From Deinococcus carri (lineage in GTDB: Bacteria; Deinococcota; Deinococci; Deinococcales; Deinococcaceae): 64,000 bases of DNA. The notes under the pieces were generated by a model, which had not been told where the DNA came from, did no database searches, and saw only the letters and a list, made by a program, of their open reading frames with translations. Both the position numbers and the translations under genes were made by a program. Below are positions 17,509 through 31,754 of this stretch, piece by piece (within the stretch, counting starts at the first letter, position 1; every line of letters begins with the position of its first letter). The stretch is from positions 310,001-374,000 of the forward strand of contig NZ_BAABRP010000001.1 of assembly GCF_039545055.1 (NCBI RefSeq). Direction: 5' to 3'.

Positions 17509-17998
17509 CTACCGCGCCGAGGGTTCGGCCTTCAGCGGCGGCACCCTCAACCCACCGCGCCCGTCCCAGCCCTTGAAGGCGTAGAAGCGGCCCGGCTCGC
17601 CCGTCTTCAGGTAGTCATGCAGCGGCTCGCGCATGGGGGGAGACTCCAGCAGCTCGACCGCCTCGTCGGGGGTGCAGAAGCGGGCCTCCACGATAAAGCC
17701 GTCGGGGTCGGCGGGATTGAGCAGCCCTTCCCAGGTGGCCTCGAAGGCGACGGCGATCGCGCGCTCGCCCCGGCGCTCGTCCTCGATATGCACCGTGTAG
17801 GCCATGTGCTTGATGCCGGTCAGCTTGAGGCCGGTTTCCTCGGCTATCTCGCGGTAGAGGGCCTCCAGCAGCGTCTCGCCGGGTTCGACCACGCCGCCGG
17901 GCAGGGTATGGCGCACCCGGCCCAGGCCCTGCCAGTCGTTGCCGACCAGCAGCACCCGCCCGAAGCGGTCACGCAGCACGCCCGCCGCGACGAGCAGG

Positions 17999-18012
<14 letters not shown>
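17509..18012 (-). CDS. Nudix hydrolase
   Basis: Hydrolyses a nucleoside diphosphate linked to another group; substrate not predictable. 167 residues. The Nudix box is complete: [18 protein letters not shown] then AEETGL (about residues 39-62). Deinococcus genomes are known for many Nudix paralogs. The start codon lies inside the end of prfA (14-base overlap), so it is cotranscribed with and follows release factor 1. Confidence 0.93.
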
Positions 18013-19120
<1,108 letters not shown>

Positions 19121-19177
19121 AACCCGGAGACGTGCGGGACACTTGACACAGGCATCATGAACCCAGTCTACCGCCGC

Positions 19178-19210
<33 letters not shown>

Positions 19211-19240
19211 CCGGGCGCTGCCGGGGCCAGGTGCGGGCGC

Positions 19241-19246
19241 TACAGT
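19241..19246 (+). promoter_or_regulatory. -10 box of hom (leaderless)
   Basis: TACAGT, seven bases before ATG 19254. Confidence 0.6.
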
Positions 19247-19253
19247 CACCCCC

Positions 19254-20216
19254 ATGAGAACCGTCACGGTAGGCCTGCTGGGCTGCGGCACAGTGGGTCA
19301 GAACATCCTGCACCTGCTTCAGCGGCGCAAGGACATCTTCGGCGACCTCGGCGTGCAGATTGAGGTCACGGGCGTGCTCGTCCGCGACGCGGGCAAGGCG
19401 CGCGACGTGCCCCCCGGCACGCCCGTCACCGCCGACCCCGCCTTCCTTCAGGAAAGCAGCGTGGTCATCGAGGCTCTGGGGGGCATCGAGCAGCCGCTCG
19501 CCCTGCTGCTGCCCTACCTCCGCAGCGGGCGGCCCGTCATCACCGCCAACAAGGCGCTGCTGGCCGAATGCTGGGACGACCTGCGCGAACACGCCCTCGC
19601 CGGCCGCCTCTACTACGAGGCCAGCGTCATGGCCGGAACGCCCGTCATCGGCCCGATGAGCACCGTGCTGCGGGCCAGCACCTTTACCCGCCTGCAAGCG
19701 GTCCTGAACGGCACCTGCAACTACATCCTCACCCAGATGGAGGGCGGCAAGACCTACGCGCAGGCCCTGGCCGAGGCGCAGGCGCTGGGCTACGCCGAGG
19801 ACCCACCCACCCTGGATGTCGGCGGCTTCGACACCGCGCACAAGCTGACCGTGCTGGCCCGCTTCTGCGCCGACGGCGACTTTCCGTATTCGGCGGTGCA
19901 GGTGCAGGGCATCGAGGGCGTGACCCTGGAGGACGTGGCGGCGGCGCGGGCAGCAGGCGAACGCATCAAGCTGGTCGCCGACCTGTGCTGCGAGGGGGAA
20001 GGCTGGCGCGCCACCGTCGCGCCCCAGCGCCTCCCCGCCACCCATCCGCTGTGCAACGAGGGGGCCAGCCGCAACGCGCTGGTGTACGAGGGTGAGGAAT
20101 GCGGCTCCCTGATTTTCGCGGGCGGCGGCGCGGGCGGTATGGTTACGGCCTCCGCGATGGTGGGCGACCTGCTCGACTGGCTGCTCGGGTTTCCGGGGCA
20201 CGTGCCGCTGCATTAG
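19254..20216 (+). CDS. hom: Homoserine dehydrogenase
   Basis: Reduces aspartate semialdehyde to homoserine for threonine and methionine. 320 residues, the short form without a C-terminal ACT domain. The NAD(P) motif is [17 protein letters not shown] (about 5-21), with TANKALLAE at about 99-107. The signature [11 protein letters not shown] is at about 152-162, followed by [19 protein letters not shown] (the family has DP(T/S)xDVxGxDxxxK). Lacking ACT, allosteric control by threonine may differ. A bidirectional heptamer hairpin separates it from the convergent amylase gene. Confidence 0.96.
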   Translation: MRTVTVGLLGCGTVGQNILHLLQRRKDIFGDLGVQIEVTGVLVRDAGKARDVPPGTPVTADPAFLQESSVVIEALGGIEQPLALLLPYLRSGRPVITANKALLAECWDDLREHALAGRLYYEASVMAGTPVIGPMSTVLRASTFTRLQAVLNGTCNYILTQMEGGKTYAQALAEAQALGYAEDPPTLDVGGFDTAHKLTVLARFCADGDFPYSAVQVQGIEGVTLEDVAAARAAGERIKLVADLCCEGEGWRATVAPQRLPATHPLCNEGASRNALVYEGEECGSLIFAGGGAGGMVTASAMVGDLLDWLLGFPGHVPLH

Positions 20217-20218
20217 GC

Positions 20219-20285
20219 AGATGGCGGAAGGCAGAAGGCAGATGGCTGGAGAAAGCTTCGGCTGAGGTGCCTTCAGCCTTCTGCC
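20219..20285. repeat. Heptamer-type hairpin between hom and the amylase gene
   Basis: GGCAGAT/GGCGGAA/GGCAGAA/GGCAGAT units; GGCAGAAGGC (20230-20239) pairs with GCCTTCTGCC (20276-20285). Placed where both convergent genes need a terminator. The amylase stop codon is inside it. Confidence 0.75.
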
Positions 20286-21724
20286 GGCACCAGCACTAGC
20301 GCGCCGCGTGCCGGCACGTCCACCTCCGCGTCGCCGCCCAGCTCGTACACCTGACCGGTCAGGGCGTCGCGGTACTGGCCGGGTTGCACGGCCTGGAGGG
20401 GCAGGCGGGCGGGGTGCAGCGCCGCGTTCAGGGCCACATGCGCGTGGCCGCTGGCGTGTTCGCGCACATACACCAGCTCCTCACCCCCGGCATGGGTGAC
20501 GCGGAACTCGCCCCGGCGCAGGGCCGGGGTGGCGTGGCGGGCGGCGGTGAGCTTTTGCAGCAGCGAGAGCGTCTCGCGGTCCCAGCCGGCCTCGTCCTGC
20601 CAGGGAAAGGCGCGGCGGCAGTCGGGGTCGGGGCCGCCGGGAAGGCCCACCTCGTCGCCGTAGTAGATGCAGGGCGCGCCCACGTAGGTCATCTGAAAGA
20701 CGCTGGCGAGGCGAAAGGCGCTGGCGTCGCCGCCCACGGCGGTCAGGAAGCGGGCCGTGTCGTGCGAGTCGAGCAGGTTGAGCTGCGCGCGGACAATCTC
20801 GGGGTGGTACATCCGCGTGACCTCCTCCACCCGCCGGGCAAAGGCCGCGGCGTCGATGGCGTCCACGTGGCCCAGGCCGCTGCGCTCGTTCATGGGGTGG
20901 TCGAGGGTCCGCGCCCCGAAAAAGGCCAGGCAGGGCCGGGTGAAGTGGTAGTTCATCACGGCGTCGAACTGGTCGCCCGCCAGCCAGCGGTGCGCGTCGC
21001 CCCAGAGTTCCCCCACGATGTAGGCGTCGGGGTTGACGGCCTTAACGCGGCGGCGGAACTCACGCCAGAAATCGTCGTCGTCGATCTCGTTGGGCACGTC
21101 CAGCCGCCAGCCGTCGATGCCGAAGCGCATCCAGAACTCGCCCACGGCCCACAGGAACTCGCGCACGGCGGGGTGGTTCGTGTTGAACTTGGGCAGCGCG
21201 CGGATGCCCCACCAGGCGTGATAGTTCGCGGGCCGCGCGTCGTCGTAGGCGTGCAGCGGCCAGCCCTCCACGCGGAACCAGTCGCGGTACGCACTCTCCT
21301 CGCCCTGTTCCAGCAGGTCGTTGAACTGGAAAAACCCCCGGCTGGCATGGTTGAACACGCCGTCCAGCACCACGCGAATCCCCCGCGCGTGCGCCTCGTC
21401 AATCAAGTGGCGCAGCGCCTCGTTGCCGCCCAGCATGGGGTCCACCTGAAAATAATCGTGGGTGTGGTAGCGGTGATTGGAAGCGGACTGGAACACCGGG
21501 CAGAAGTAGATGGCGTTCACGCCCAGCGCCTGAAGGTGGTCCAGATGTTCGGCCACGCCCCACAGGTCGCCGCCCATATACCCGTGGGTCTGCGGCGGGC
21601 TGCCCCAGGGCTGGAGGTTCAGGCCCTGAACGCGCCCGCTGTGCGCGAAGCGGTCGGGGAAAATCTGGTAGAAGACGGCGTCCTTGACCCAGTCGGGCGT
21701 GAGGGGGTGAGGTTGGGCGGCCAT
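20273..21724 (-). CDS. Alpha-amylase family (GH13) glycosidase, neopullulanase/cyclomaltodextrinase-like
   Basis: Hydrolyses alpha-glucans or short maltodextrins. 483 residues and no signal peptide, so cytoplasmic. GH13 regions in order: [13 protein letters not shown] (region I), [10 protein letters not shown] with the nucleophile Asp (region II), [13 protein letters not shown] with the acid/base Glu (region III) and [11 protein letters not shown] (region IV). The opening [16 protein letters not shown] is typical of neopullulanase and maltogenic amylase, but the extra N-terminal CBM34 domain of those enzymes is absent. The ATG at 21724 follows a TATCCT box by eight bases. Confidence 0.94.
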   Translation of the reverse strand: MAAQPHPLTPDWVKDAVFYQIFPDRFAHSGRVQGLNLQPWGSPPQTHGYMGGDLWGVAEHLDHLQALGVNAIYFCPVFQSASNHRYHTHDYFQVDPMLGGNEALRHLIDEAHARGIRVVLDGVFNHASRGFFQFNDLLEQGEESAYRDWFRVEGWPLHAYDDARPANYHAWWGIRALPKFNTNHPAVREFLWAVGEFWMRFGIDGWRLDVPNEIDDDDFWREFRRRVKAVNPDAYIVGELWGDAHRWLAGDQFDAVMNYHFTRPCLAFFGARTLDHPMNERSGLGHVDAIDAAAFARRVEEVTRMYHPEIVRAQLNLLDSHDTARFLTAVGGDASAFRLASVFQMTYVGAPCIYYGDEVGLPGGPDPDCRRAFPWQDEAGWDRETLSLLQKLTAARHATPALRRGEFRVTHAGGEELVYVREHASGHAHVALNAALHPARLPLQAVQPGQYRDALTGQVYELGGDAEVDVPARGALVLVPAEG

Positions 21725-21732
21725 GCGCCGCC

Positions 21733-21738
21733 AGGATA
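21733..21738 (-). promoter_or_regulatory. -10 box of the amylase gene (leaderless)
   Basis: TATCCT on the minus strand, eight bases before ATG 21724. Confidence 0.55.
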
Positions 21739-21939
21739 GCGGAAGCGCTTCACCGGGAACTGACAGGGACTCGGCGGCCAGCGGTCAGCTTCCGGCCGCC
21801 AGCCGTTGGGGTGGGGCAGTCTGGAGGGGGCGGGTGTGAAGGAGGCCTGTGCCGGCCTCGCCGCGCTGTGAAACGGAAGGGGGCGGGCGCAAGAAACCAG
21901 GTCTTTCCTATGGCGGCGAGGAGCACATGCGCCCCCGTC

Positions 21940-23223
21940 CTAGCCCTCCCGCCGCCCCAGCAAAAAGGCCTGCGCCTCCTCCGGGCTGCGCACCTCGCCC
22001 AGCGCCTGGGCTTCTGCCACGGCCCGCAGCGCCTCCCCGACGGCGGGACCGGGGGGCACGTCCAGCAGCGCCATCACGTCCCGGCCCGTCATGAGGGGGG
22101 GAGGGGGAGCGGGCTGTTCCTCCAGGGCGGCCAGCACACGCTCCAGCCCGAGGGCATAGGCCTGCCGGGTCGCCGGGGTGCTTTGCGGCCCCCGCGCGGC
22201 TTCGCGGTCGGCCAGCATCAGCCGCAGCAGGTCGGGCAGGAGTTCGCGGCGGCGGTGAACGAAACGCCGCGCCTCCCGCTCATTCAGGGGCAGGTGGGCC
22301 ATGTGCGCGCGCACGAGGGCGGCGACCCGGTCCACCTCTGCTGCGGGCAGACGCAGCCGGGTGAGGGCCTGCCGCGCCAGCTCCGCGCCGACGCGCTCGT
22401 GTTCGTAGAAGGTGGTGCGGTCCAGGCGCGTCTGCGTGTCGCGGGTGCGCGGCTTGCCCACGTCGTGCAGCAGGGCCGCCCAGCGCAGCGGCAGGTCCAC
22501 GTCGGGAAAGCGGGCCAGGAGCTGGTGCAGTGCTTCCAGCCCGTGCCCGAAGACGTCCAGGTGGTGAAAGCCACCCTGCATCACCCCTCTCCCCTCGCGC
22601 AGTTCGGGCAACGTCAGGGCCAGCAGGCCGAGGTCTTCCAGCCGCGCCATGCCACGCGCCGCTTCCGCGTGCAAGAGGAGCGCCTGCACCTCATCGCGGA
22701 CCCGCTCCGGCGCAGGCAGCGGCAACCGGCCTGCCGCGACCTGCCGCACTGCCGCCTCCGTCGCTGCGTCCAGCCGGAACCCCAGCGTGACCTCGAACCG
22801 CACGGCCCGCCACGCCCGCAGGGGGTCCTCCCGCAGGTTCGCCTCCGACACCATCCGCAGCCGCCGCGCCCGCAGGTCCGCCTGCCCGCCCGCCGGGTCC
22901 AGCACTTTCCTGCCCGCCGTGAGGGCCAGCGCATTGACCGTGAAATCCCGCCGGAGCAGATCGTCTGTCACGTCCTCCGGCAGGGGCACGAAGTCATGCT
23001 GCACACTGGCCGGGGCATGAACACGCCAGTACCCCCGCGCCTCGTCCAGCGGGAAGGCCGAGCCGCCCACCTGTGCGGCCAGCTCGCGGGCCGCGCGTGC
23101 CGGGTCAGGGACCGCCCAATCGAAGTCCTTCGGTGGCACGCCCCGCAGCCAGTCGCGGGCCGCACCACCGACCAGCAGCGCCCCCACGGGAAAGGGGGGA
23201 AGGGGGGGGCGGCGGCGGAACAT
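21940..23223 (-). CDS. tRNA nucleotidyltransferase (CCA/CC/A-adding) with HD domain
   Basis: Class II poly(A) polymerase/tRNA nucleotidyltransferase that builds or repairs the tRNA 3' end. 427 residues. The catalytic core has [11 protein letters not shown], the metal Asp pair in KDFDWAV, and [11 protein letters not shown] then [17 protein letters not shown] (flexible loop and motif D regions). A C-terminal HD phosphohydrolase domain has [15 protein letters not shown] (about 250-264). Deinococcus is known to split the reaction between CC-adding and A-adding enzymes; I cannot assign which activity this has. It lies next to tRNA-Ala, whose gene already encodes CCA. Confidence 0.93.
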   Translation of the reverse strand: MFRRRPPLPPFPVGALLVGGAARDWLRGVPPKDFDWAVPDPARAARELAAQVGGSAFPLDEARGYWRVHAPASVQHDFVPLPEDVTDDLLRRDFTVNALALTAGRKVLDPAGGQADLRARRLRMVSEANLREDPLRAWRAVRFEVTLGFRLDAATEAAVRQVAAGRLPLPAPERVRDEVQALLLHAEAARGMARLEDLGLLALTLPELREGRGVMQGGFHHLDVFGHGLEALHQLLARFPDVDLPLRWAALLHDVGKPRTRDTQTRLDRTTFYEHERVGAELARQALTRLRLPAAEVDRVAALVRAHMAHLPLNEREARRFVHRRRELLPDLLRLMLADREAARGPQSTPATRQAYALGLERVLAALEEQPAPPPPLMTGRDVMALLDVPPGPAVGEALRAVAEAQALGEVRSPEEAQAFLLGRREG

Positions 23224-23317
23224 GGGGCCATGCTACCCGCCCGACCTCTGCCCAGCCTCGGCCGGCTGGCCTACATCTTGCCTCCGCCGCGTCACTCTGC
23301 TACCTTGGACGCCGCTG

Positions 23318-23392
<75 letters not shown>

Positions 23393-23404
23393 TCGGACGA
23401 CAAA

Positions 23405-23428
23405 AACACCCGGTCAACGCCGGGTGTT
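23405..23428 (+). terminator. Terminator after tRNA-Ala
   Basis: Perfect 9-bp stem AACACCCGG/CCGGGTGTT with a 6-base loop, followed by CGTCTTGTCT. Confidence 0.8.
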
Positions 23429-23445
23429 CGTCTTGTCTGTGCCGG

Positions 23446-23533
23446 CCCTATGTCCCGAGCCTGCAAGGGACACAGGGCCGCAGAGTCTACCGGCACCCCG
23501 GCTTTAGCCTCACTGGCTCTACGGGGTGCCGCC
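23446..23533. terminator. Two hairpins downstream of clpA
   Basis: CGGCACCCCG (23491-23500) pairs with CGGGGTGCCG (23522-23531), 10 bp, about 28 bases past the clpA stop. A second imperfect hairpin (CCCTATGTCCC with GGGACACAGGG) lies at 23446-23477. Confidence 0.6.
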
Positions 23534-23561
23534 CTGCCTGAGCTTTGGCGGTGTGGAGGGT

Positions 23562-26092
<2,531 letters not shown>

Positions 26093-26098
26093 GTCCGG

Positions 26099-26104
26099 AG
26101 TGTA
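26099..26104 (-). promoter_or_regulatory. -10 box of clpSA (leaderless)
   Basis: TACACT on the minus strand, six bases before the clpS ATG; decides the start. Confidence 0.7.
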
Positions 26105-26141
26105 GCGGGGGAGGGGAGCGGCGCGCGGGGCAGGCGTCACG

Positions 26142-26167
26142 AAAAAACCTCCCGCGCGGGGAGGTTC
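26142..26167 (-). terminator. Terminator of the LEA-like gene
   Basis: On the minus strand AACCTCCC pairs with GGGAGGTT, then TTTTTCG; 19 bases past the stop. Confidence 0.8.
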
Positions 26168-26185
26168 TGGCAGGCTTCGCCGGGG

Positions 26186-26875
<690 letters not shown>

Positions 26876-26881
26876 GAGGTC

Positions 26882-26887
26882 AGGGTA
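26882..26887 (-). promoter_or_regulatory. -10 box of the LEA-like gene (leaderless)
   Basis: TACCCT on the minus strand, six bases before the ATG. The 15 bases TACCCTGACCTCATG are identical at the ABC exporter gene (42246-42260). Confidence 0.6.
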
Positions 26888-26931
26888 GGCCCGCCCTCTC
26901 ATAAACGGATGAGCGCCCGTTCAGGCGGGGT

Positions 26932-27312
26932 TCACCCCCGCGCAGGCCCCAGGAGCCCCAGCCGCCGCGCCAGGCCCTCCTCCAGCAGCCATTCCTCGGG
27001 TTCGTCCGCGTCCGCCACGCGCAGCAGCACGCAGCCCCGGTCGAGGTAAAAGGCGACGATTTTCGCCCATGCCTCCTCCTCATCCCCAGCTTCCTCCTCC
27101 AGGTCGGCCAGCGTGCCCCAGAGGTCGCCCTCCACCTCCGCGCTGCGCAGCGCCTCGGCGTGGCCGCTCAGCACGTAGGGGTCCACGTCCTCCTCGGGGA
27201 GGTACGCCTGGCCCGGTTCACGTCGCTCCAGCCGGTCGTCGCGCTCGTAGAGGTCCGCTAGAAACGCCTCCCACTGGTCGCTGGTCAGGGTGATGGTGGG
27301 GTCTGTGGTCAT
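26932..27312 (-). CDS. Acidic conserved protein, unknown function
   Basis: 126 residues, strongly acidic (ADLEEEAGDEEEAWAKI, DADEPEEWLLEEGL) with several Trp. No membrane helix or signal peptide. Not recognised. The ATG at 27312 is chosen because TACACT lies six bases upstream; the open frame extends to 27366 without a promoter. It stands alone between oppositely independent leaderless genes. Confidence 0.8.
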   Translation of the reverse strand: MTTDPTITLTSDQWEAFLADLYERDDRLERREPGQAYLPEEDVDPYVLSGHAEALRSAEVEGDLWGTLADLEEEAGDEEEAWAKIVAFYLDRGCVLLRVADADEPEEWLLEEGLARRLGLLGPARG

Positions 27313-27318
27313 GGATGG

Positions 27319-27324
27319 AGTGTA
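27319..27324 (-). promoter_or_regulatory. -10 box of gene 26932-27312 (leaderless)
   Basis: TACACT on the minus strand, six bases before ATG 27312; decides the start. Confidence 0.65.
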
Positions 27325-27372
27325 GGGCGTGTGTGGCGGGAAGAGGCGGGTTGGGGCCGCTAACACAGGTCC

Positions 27373-27813
27373 TCAGGACTTCGCTTTCTTCGGTGGCTTC
27401 GACTTGCCCGCCCCGTTCTTGCCTGTCTTGCCCGCCCCGTTGAGGGCGACCGCCTGGCGGACGAGCGCCTGGAAGGCGGCCCCGTCCACTTCTTCTCCCT
27501 GGTAAAGATCGATGGCGCGGCGGGCGTTCCCGGCGAGGCTCGCGTTGAAGAGACGCGCCGGGTCCTCCAGGGACGCGCCCCTGGGGAAGGTCAGCTTGAC
27601 GGCGTTCCTGTAGGCTTCCCCCGTGCAGATGATGCCGCAGCGCGACCAGACCGGCGTGTCCCACTTCCACTCCTCGACGACGTCCGGGACGGCCTCCTGG
27701 ATAAGCCGGCGCATTCTGCCCAGGGTTTCCCCGCGCCAGTCCCCGAGTTCGGCGATTCTCTGCGAGATGAGTGCCGGGGCCGCCTGGCCCTGGTCCGCGC
27801 CTGAGGTTTCCAC
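27373..27813 (-). CDS. DUF1801 family protein
   Basis: 146 residues. The core [22 protein letters not shown] then PVW and [15 protein letters not shown] matches the DUF1801/YdhG-type fold (frataxin-like iron-chaperone superfamily in some descriptions; function unproven). The C-terminal 25 residues are a Lys/Gly-rich tail ([18 protein letters not shown]), which could bind nucleic acid. The start is GTG 27813, six bases behind TAGGAT. Confidence 0.85.
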   Translation of the reverse strand: METSGADQGQAAPALISQRIAELGDWRGETLGRMRRLIQEAVPDVVEEWKWDTPVWSRCGIICTGEAYRNAVKLTFPRGASLEDPARLFNASLAGNARRAIDLYQGEEVDGAAFQALVRQAVALNGAGKTGKNGAGKSKPPKKAKS

Positions 27814-27819
27814 GTTCTC

Positions 27820-27825
27820 ATCCTA
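27820..27825 (-). promoter_or_regulatory. -10 box of the DUF1801 gene (leaderless)
   Basis: TAGGAT on the minus strand, six bases before GTG 27813. Confidence 0.55.
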
Positions 27826-27971
27826 GAGGTCCGGGTGGGAAGCGGACAAACAGGAGGCCCAGGCTTCCCACCGGGCAGGCATGGCGTGGGGGCCTGCCTG
27901 CCCCGTCTTTCGTCCCCCACCGCTCTTGGCCCTCCCTTCACCTCGCGGGAACCCGGCGCGGCCTCACCTCA

Positions 27972-27977
27972 TACACT
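27972..27977 (+). promoter_or_regulatory. -10 box of the DUF1517 gene (leaderless)
   Basis: TACACT, eight bases before ATG 27986. Confidence 0.6.
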
Positions 27978-27985
27978 GGGGCATC

Positions 27986-28945
27986 ATGCCGACCTTCACG
28001 CGACCGTTCACGCCGCCGACACTCCGGCGAGTCCTTATCGCGCTGGCCCTGCTCGCGCTCGCCCTCGCCGCGCTGGCCCTGCTGGGACACGCCGCCGCGC
28101 AGTCGGGGGGCGGCTTCGGCGGCAGCACGGGCGGCAGCTCCGGGGGCGGGGGGTACTCGGGCGGCGGTTATTCCGGTGGGGGGTACAGCGGCCCCATCAT
28201 CATCGGCGGGGGCGGCCTGGGTGGCGGTTATTACGGCGGTGGGGGCGGCGGCTTCGGCCTGATTGGCCTGCTGGTGTTCGGCCTGGTGATCTTCAGCGTG
28301 GTGGGCTTCATGCGCCGCAGCCTGGGAGGTGGCGGGGGCGCGCGGGGTCTGGGCGGGCTGGGGGCCGTCAGCGGCACGGCGCAGGCGGTGAGCGTTCAGC
28401 TTCTGCTGGCCGAGGGCGACGAGGTCAAGCGTGACCTCCAGCGGGTGGCGCAACAGGGCGACCCCGACACCAACGAGGGGCTGGCCCGGATGCTTCAGGA
28501 GGCCGCGCTGGTCGTGCTGCGCCACCCCGAGCGCTGGGCCTACGGCAACGTGGAGCGCGCGCAGGGGGCCGCCAGCAGCGCCGACAGCCAGGTGGGGGCC
28601 TGGGCCACCGAGGCCCGCGCCGCCTTCACCGACCAGACCACCAGCAACTACCAGAACCGCGACGTGAACACCGGTTTCGAGCACCGCACCGACTACACCT
28701 TCCAGCAGGAGGCGGGCGACCTGTACCTGGCCGTCACGATTGCGGTCGCCGCCCACGCCCTGGGCAACCTGCCCCCGGCGGGCGTGACCACCGCGCAGGA
28801 GGCCCGCGCCGCCCTCAGCGCCATCAGCAGCGTGACCCCCGGCGACCTCATCCGCGCCGAGGTGGTCTGGAGTCCCGACGCCCCCGGCGAGTTCCTCAGC
28901 GAGGACGAGGCGATCCGGAAGTACCCCAAGTTGACGAAGCTGTAA
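27986..28945 (+). CDS. DUF1517-type membrane protein
   Basis: About 319 residues. The first hydrophobic segment ([22 protein letters not shown]) could be a signal peptide ending in AAAQS. A Gly/Ser/Tyr-rich stretch ([13 protein letters not shown] type, about 40-85) follows, then a membrane helix ([20 protein letters not shown]). The cytoplasmic or surface domain of about 200 residues contains [19 protein letters not shown] and [22 protein letters not shown], the DUF1517 hallmark found in cyanobacteria and plastids. Function is unknown. A 7-base-period repeat starts at the stop codon. Confidence 0.85.
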   Translation: MPTFTRPFTPPTLRRVLIALALLALALAALALLGHAAAQSGGGFGGSTGGSSGGGGYSGGGYSGGGYSGPIIIGGGGLGGGYYGGGGGGFGLIGLLVFGLVIFSVVGFMRRSLGGGGGARGLGGLGAVSGTAQAVSVQLLLAEGDEVKRDLQRVAQQGDPDTNEGLARMLQEAALVVLRHPERWAYGNVERAQGAASSADSQVGAWATEARAAFTDQTTSNYQNRDVNTGFEHRTDYTFQQEAGDLYLAVTIAVAAHALGNLPPAGVTTAQEARAALSAISSVTPGDLIRAEVVWSPDAPGEFLSEDEAIRKYPKLTKL

Positions 28946-29036
28946 GTGGGAAGTGGTTCGTGGTGAGTGGGGGCGAAGGCGCAGGCTTTTGCCTCCGCTT
29001 TCCTTTTCCACTCCCCACTTCCCACTGACCACTTAC
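28944..29036. repeat. Heptamer-type inverted repeat after the DUF1517 gene
   Basis: AGTGGGA/AGTGGTT/CGTGGTG/AGTGGGG units starting at the stop codon face CCCCACTTCCCACTGACCACTT downstream, giving a long imperfect hairpin. Confidence 0.7.
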
Positions 29037-29092
29037 CCGTCCCGTAATCCCCCACCCGGTTTCCCTGCCTGCCACACGCCATCATCTTCCCG

Positions 29093-29419
29093 ATGGCCCG
29101 CCGCCGCCCCGAATCCAACTGGCCGCCTCCGCCCCGCGAACCCGAGGTGTGCGCCCTGTGCGAACGCGAGACGCCGGTGCTGACCGAGCATCATCTGGTG
29201 CCCCGCTCGCAGGGGCGGCGGCAGGGGGTGAAGGTGCAGGAACTGCCCACCGTGCTGCTGTGCCCGGCCTGTCACAAGTTCCTGCACCGCACCTTCAGCA
29301 ACGCGGAACTGGCGGGCGAGTACCACACGGTGGACGCCCTGCTCGCCCATGACGCCGTGCGCCGCTTCGTGGCCTGGTTGCGCACCCAGCCTGCCAGCAA
29401 GGGCGTCCGGGTGCGCTGA
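29093..29419 (+). CDS. Small HNH-nuclease-like protein
   Basis: 108 residues. Two CxxC pairs (CALC near residue 19, CPAC near 58) flank [12 protein letters not shown], and the second is followed by HKFLHRTF. This is the layout of zinc-stabilised HNH domains: EHHLVPRS supplies the first His and CPACHKFLH the last. No partner restriction gene or phage gene is adjacent. The family occurs widely as a stand-alone gene; its role is not known. Confidence 0.85.
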   Translation: MARRRPESNWPPPPREPEVCALCERETPVLTEHHLVPRSQGRRQGVKVQELPTVLLCPACHKFLHRTFSNAELAGEYHTVDALLAHDAVRRFVAWLRTQPASKGVRVR

Positions 29420-29443
29420 AGCGGCCTCACGCGGCCTGCTGGC

Positions 29444-30142
29444 CTACGGCGTCATGCTGCTGATGTAGGCGGCCAGTGCCCTCAGGTCGTCCTCGCCCAG
29501 GGGCCGCAGCACTATCCGCATGGCCTCGGGCTGGGGAATGCCCCCGAAGCCCGGCGCGTTCTTGAACTCGTGCAGCACGTCCAGCGCGTACTTGGGTGCC
29601 TGGTTGGTGACGCTCGCCACACCCAGGTGATCCACGCCACGGCCACTCTGCCCGTGGCAGACGGCGCAGGCGATGGCGTTGCGCGCCGGGTCGCCCCGCA
29701 GGAACAGCGCCTCGCCCCGCGCGCGCAGGGCGGCGTCCTGGGTCTTCCAGGCCGGGCCGACCGCCTGCGCCGAGAAGTAGGCGGCCAGGTCCGCGATGTC
29801 CTGATCGCTCAGGTGGCTCGCCACAGCCTGCATCACCGGGCTGGGACGCAGCTTGGCCCGGAAGGCGGCGAGCTGGAAGCGGGTATAGTCGGGCACCTGC
29901 CCCGCCAGGCGGGGATAGCCGGCATCGGTGCTGACGCCTGCCGGGCCGTGGCACTTCTGGCACACGCTGGCCGAGAGCTGCGCCCCGTGCGCCGCATTGG
30001 GCGTGCTGTACTTCAGCTCCAGCGGATTGCCGCCGGGAGGCGCACCGGCAGGAGGTCTGGCCTGCGTGACGGCGGCCAGCACAGGCGCGGCGAGCGCGAG
30101 AGGAGCGGCGAGCCACAGCAGACGGGCAACGGTGCGCTTCAT
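29444..30142 (-). CDS. Diheme cytochrome c (c4/c553-like)
   Basis: Periplasmic or membrane-associated electron carrier. 232 residues. A signal peptide ([17 protein letters not shown]) is followed by two c-type heme sites: CQKCH (about 61-65) and CAVCH (about 160-164). Distal Met ligands are probably in the PSPVMQAV and PEAMRIV regions. It resembles tandem cytochrome c4. The ATG is led by GGGAGG, so it is an SD-type start. No oxidase genes are adjacent. Confidence 0.93.
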   Translation of the reverse strand: MKRTVARLLWLAAPLALAAPVLAAVTQARPPAGAPPGGNPLELKYSTPNAAHGAQLSASVCQKCHGPAGVSTDAGYPRLAGQVPDYTRFQLAAFRAKLRPSPVMQAVASHLSDQDIADLAAYFSAQAVGPAWKTQDAALRARGEALFLRGDPARNAIACAVCHGQSGRGVDHLGVASVTNQAPKYALDVLHEFKNAPGFGGIPQPEAMRIVLRPLGEDDLRALAAYISSMTP

Positions 30143-30286
30143 GAAAACCTCCCAGGACGGTGAGGGCTGATGAACAGGTTTGTTCCAGCGTACACCTTTT
30201 CACCCCCGGCCCTGGGCCAGAACAGAGGGGGCAAGCGGTGGCCCGCGCCACGTTGCCCCCTCGTGCTGCCCGCCTGGAAGGTGGTG

Positions 30287-30553
30287 CTAGACCGTGCCCT
30301 CGCTGCTGTCGCGGCTGGGTTGCTGCGTGCCGTCGTTGGCACCGCTGCCCCCCTCCATCAGGCCGCCCGGATTCACGACGGCGGGGATGCTGCTGCCGTT
30401 GCCGTTCACGATGGCGGGCAGGGCGGCGGCGTCCTGGTCGCGGATCTGTTCGCCCTCCACGGGCGAGTTCACCCGGTTGCCGCTTTCCTGCTGGATTTCC
30501 TCGACGCTCTTGCCCAGGGGCGCGTCGCCGTAGCGGTTGTCTGAACCTGTCAT
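30287..30553 (-). CDS. Small hydrophilic protein, unknown function
   Basis: 88 residues, rich in Gly, Asn, Ser and acidic residues ([20 protein letters not shown], then [18 protein letters not shown]). No hydrophobic core, so probably disordered. A weak CAGACT box lies five bases before ATG 30553. Codon use and the promoter position support it as a gene, but I do not recognise it. Confidence 0.6.
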   Translation of the reverse strand: MTGSDNRYGDAPLGKSVEEIQQESGNRVNSPVEGEQIRDQDAAALPAIVNGNGSSIPAVVNPGGLMEGGSGANDGTQQPSRDSSEGTV

Positions 30554-30698
30554 GCCCCAGTCTGACCTGCAGCGGGCCGGGCGGGTGAGGTGCAGTTTGC
30601 GCGGGCCTTCATTCCCGTTCCCCGCCCCCACCACGGGGGACGGAGCGCAGGCGCGGCGACAGACCCGCTATCCTGCCCCTCAAGGTGAGGAGAGAGCC

Positions 30699-31754
30699 AT
30701 GAATGACCGCGTGCAGACGGCCCTGAGGGGTCTGGGAATCGGAACGACGCCCGTCGCCGTTCTGGAGCAGGGGGAGGCCTTTTTTGCCCTGCTGGAAGAC
30801 CTGCTGGTGTACCAGGATCAGAACGGCACCCGCCGCGTGACCCTGCGCGACCTGACCCGCATCCACAGCGATCAGAATGGCCTGCTGCGGGTGGAAACGC
30901 CCGCCGGGACCGCCCTCACGGCCAGCCTGCTGGGCTACGACCCGGCCCAGGTCCAGGCCTTTTTCGCCCAGGTGCGTGACGCGACCGCCCGCGCCAAGAA
31001 CCTGCCCGCCGCGCCGCTCCCCACCCCCGGAGGCCACAAGACCTTCGGCAGCGTGCCCAAATCCAGCCCCCAGAGTGCTCCCGCCCCGGCGGTTTCCTCC
31101 GGTACCGCCACGCCCACGCCGCCTGCCCCCACGCCCGCCGCCTCCACCGTGGTCTTGGGCGCGGTGCCCGGCACCGTCAGCGAGGACAGGAAGGAGCCGG
31201 TGAAGCGGGAGGAGCGGCCGGTCACCCCGACTCCCAGCCCTGTCCAGGACAAGACCGCAGCCACGCCCAGACCGGGCACGGTGCAGGAGGTGCGCGGGCA
31301 GCCAGCCCCTGCCCCGGTCACGGCACCGCCGGCCGCCCAGACTCCGGCTACCCAGACTCCAGCCACACAGACTCCGGCGGTCGCCACCCCAGCCCCCACG
31401 CCCGTGCCTTCCAAGCCGGCGGTCCGCGCGGCCGCTGCCGGGGCCGAGAGCCTGCTACCCGCGCTGGCGACGCGGGCGAACGCGGTGGGCGGGCTGGTGG
31501 GCCGCCTGCAACTGCTGGCGGTGGTGCTGGGCCTCGCGGCGGTCGGGCTGGCCGTCTTCCAGTACCTCGACGGCGCGCGCCTGGGCGGGATGTGGACGCT
31601 GATCGCCGGGGGCGTGGGCTGCATCGCGCTGCTGGCCTTTGCGGATGTGACCCGGCTGCTCGTGTCGCTGGCGCGGGCGGTGGCGGAGGGGGGCCGTGGT
31701 ACATCCCCCGCAGACCGGACGCAGGGGAACGGCACGGATGACGCCGGGGCCTGA
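30699..31754 (+). CDS. Proline-rich, two-helix membrane protein
   Basis: 351 residues. An N-terminal 90-residue folded domain ([31 protein letters not shown]) resembles a small beta-rich DNA- or protein-binding unit but is not one I can name. A long Pro/Ala/Thr linker with [17 protein letters not shown] repeats (about 125-260) follows. Two C-terminal membrane helices ([19 protein letters not shown] and [21 protein letters not shown]) end the protein. ATG 30699 is preceded by GAGGAGAG and by TATCCT farther up. The stop lies 14 bases inside lysK. Confidence 0.75.
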   Translation: MNDRVQTALRGLGIGTTPVAVLEQGEAFFALLEDLLVYQDQNGTRRVTLRDLTRIHSDQNGLLRVETPAGTALTASLLGYDPAQVQAFFAQVRDATARAKNLPAAPLPTPGGHKTFGSVPKSSPQSAPAPAVSSGTATPTPPAPTPAASTVVLGAVPGTVSEDRKEPVKREERPVTPTPSPVQDKTAATPRPGTVQEVRGQPAPAPVTAPPAAQTPATQTPATQTPAVATPAPTPVPSKPAVRAAAAGAESLLPALATRANAVGGLVGRLQLLAVVLGLAAVGLAVFQYLDGARLGGMWTLIAGGVGCIALLAFADVTRLLVSLARAVAEGGRGTSPADRTQGNGTDDAGA